Notes under the pieces: model-generated
What the model was told of the DNA's origin: nothing
The model's input: only the letters and a program-made list of their open reading frames with translations
Databases searched by the model: none
Translations under genes and position numbers: made by a program
Part shown: in pieces, positions 63,797 through 64,000 of the stretch
How the letters are laid out: every line of letters begins with the position of its first letter
Numbering within the stretch: the stretch's first letter is position 1
NCBI GenBank assembly: GCA_964019695.1
Contig: OZ026531.1
Span: 8,503,701-8,567,700, forward strand
DNA from: Loripinus fragilis
Taxonomy: Eukaryota > Mollusca > Bivalvia > Lucinida > Lucinidae
DNA length: 64,000 bases
Reading direction: 5' to 3'

Positions 63797-64000
63797 TTCA
63801 CGGACGGGCTCGAAACTGGTGCCAGAAGTTAGCCCCCGACCAGAGCTTCATTGTGAGGCATTGCGTAAAATTTTCCGTCCCCCGAGTGCCGAGCAATAGC
63901 CCCTGAAAGGGCTTTCGGCACAATTTTCACGCCCTTATTTGAGCCACTTGTAGCCGAAGGAATTTTGCGCAAATGACTGAGAGGTGCTCCTGGGCACTGC
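63797..64000. repeat. Partial unit at window end
   Basis: The first 204 bases of a 79th unit match the consensus by eye and are cut by the window edge. The array continues. Confidence 0.95.

Larger units (their letters stand above)
1..64000. repeat. 818-bp satellite tandem array, 78.25 copies
   Basis: The same 818-bp sequence recurs head to tail from the first base to the last. Anchoring on the opening ttcacggacgggctcg, complete units begin at 1, 819, 1637, 2455 and so on to 62979, with a partial unit at 63797. All copies have the same orientation and no foreign DNA interrupts them. Most units carry zero to three substitutions relative to the consensus, so any two copies are above roughly 99% identical. 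GC is 51.5% and the unit holds 56 CpG, close to random expectation. Private variants in many units argue that the copies were assembled individually rather than pasted from one read. This is satellite DNA by structure. Whether it is centromeric, subtelomeric or a heterochromatic knob cannot be read from the sequence. Both array ends lie outside the window. Confidence 0.98.

Noticed and set aside
1..64000. rDNA, 5S or histone gene cluster, CRISPR array
   Set aside because: No rRNA or histone sequence is recognisable in the unit. There is no short repeat and variable spacer pattern, since the whole 818 bp is repeated without variable spacers.
1..64000. Assembly artefact made by repeating one unit
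   Set aside because: Many units hold private substitutions or indels, and shared variants form structured patterns, which a pasted consensus would not show. Local homopolymer errors remain possible.

Overview
The whole window is one tandem-repeat array. A unit of 818 bp (51.5% GC by my hand count) is repeated head to tail, all in the same orientation, for 78 complete copies plus 204 bases of a 79th. The array runs off both ends of the window, so it is longer than 64 kb and no flanking sequence, boundary or unique DNA is visible. I find no credible protein-coding gene, rRNA, tRNA, CRISPR array or insertion sequence.

Organism: long arrays of near-identical kilobase-scale units point to a nuclear satellite of a eukaryote, probably heterochromatin. 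The mutations that separate the copies are rich in C-to-T and G-to-A changes at CpG (about 55 of about 130 substitutions by manual tally, although CpG makes up about 14% of the bases). This suggests cytosine methylation. One A/T-rich segment of the unit resembles the style of many plant satellites and retroelement-derived repeats, so I favour a plant, but weakly. I do not recognise the satellite family.

Layout, with unit phase set at base 1: units start at 1, 819, 1637 and so on every 818 bp. Exceptions are 817-bp units at 10635, 17996, 30266, 32719, 35172, 51530, 58073 and 58890, an 816-bp unit at 39261, and 819-bp units at 19631 and 50711. Nearly all length changes fall in short homopolymers. 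Copies differ from the consensus by about 0.2%. The left part (1-18 kb) holds the most divergent units (starting at 1637, 4909 and 13088). The middle (19-30 kb) is very uniform. At 30-38 kb a few variants recur at 3- and 4-unit spacing. The right end (50.7-63.8 kb) holds an eight-unit block duplicated in tandem, a young higher-order repeat of about 6.54 kb.

Inside each unit there is dense small-scale structure: a nested stem-loop, several shorter hairpins, a 10-bp perfect palindrome beside a doubled 10-mer and a further inverted repeat, an alternating purine-pyrimidine GC tract, and a TATA-like box. No gene is linked to any of these. They are annotated once, on the second unit (819-1636), in which I saw no departure from the consensus. 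They recur in the other units at the same offset, apart from the exceptions noted.
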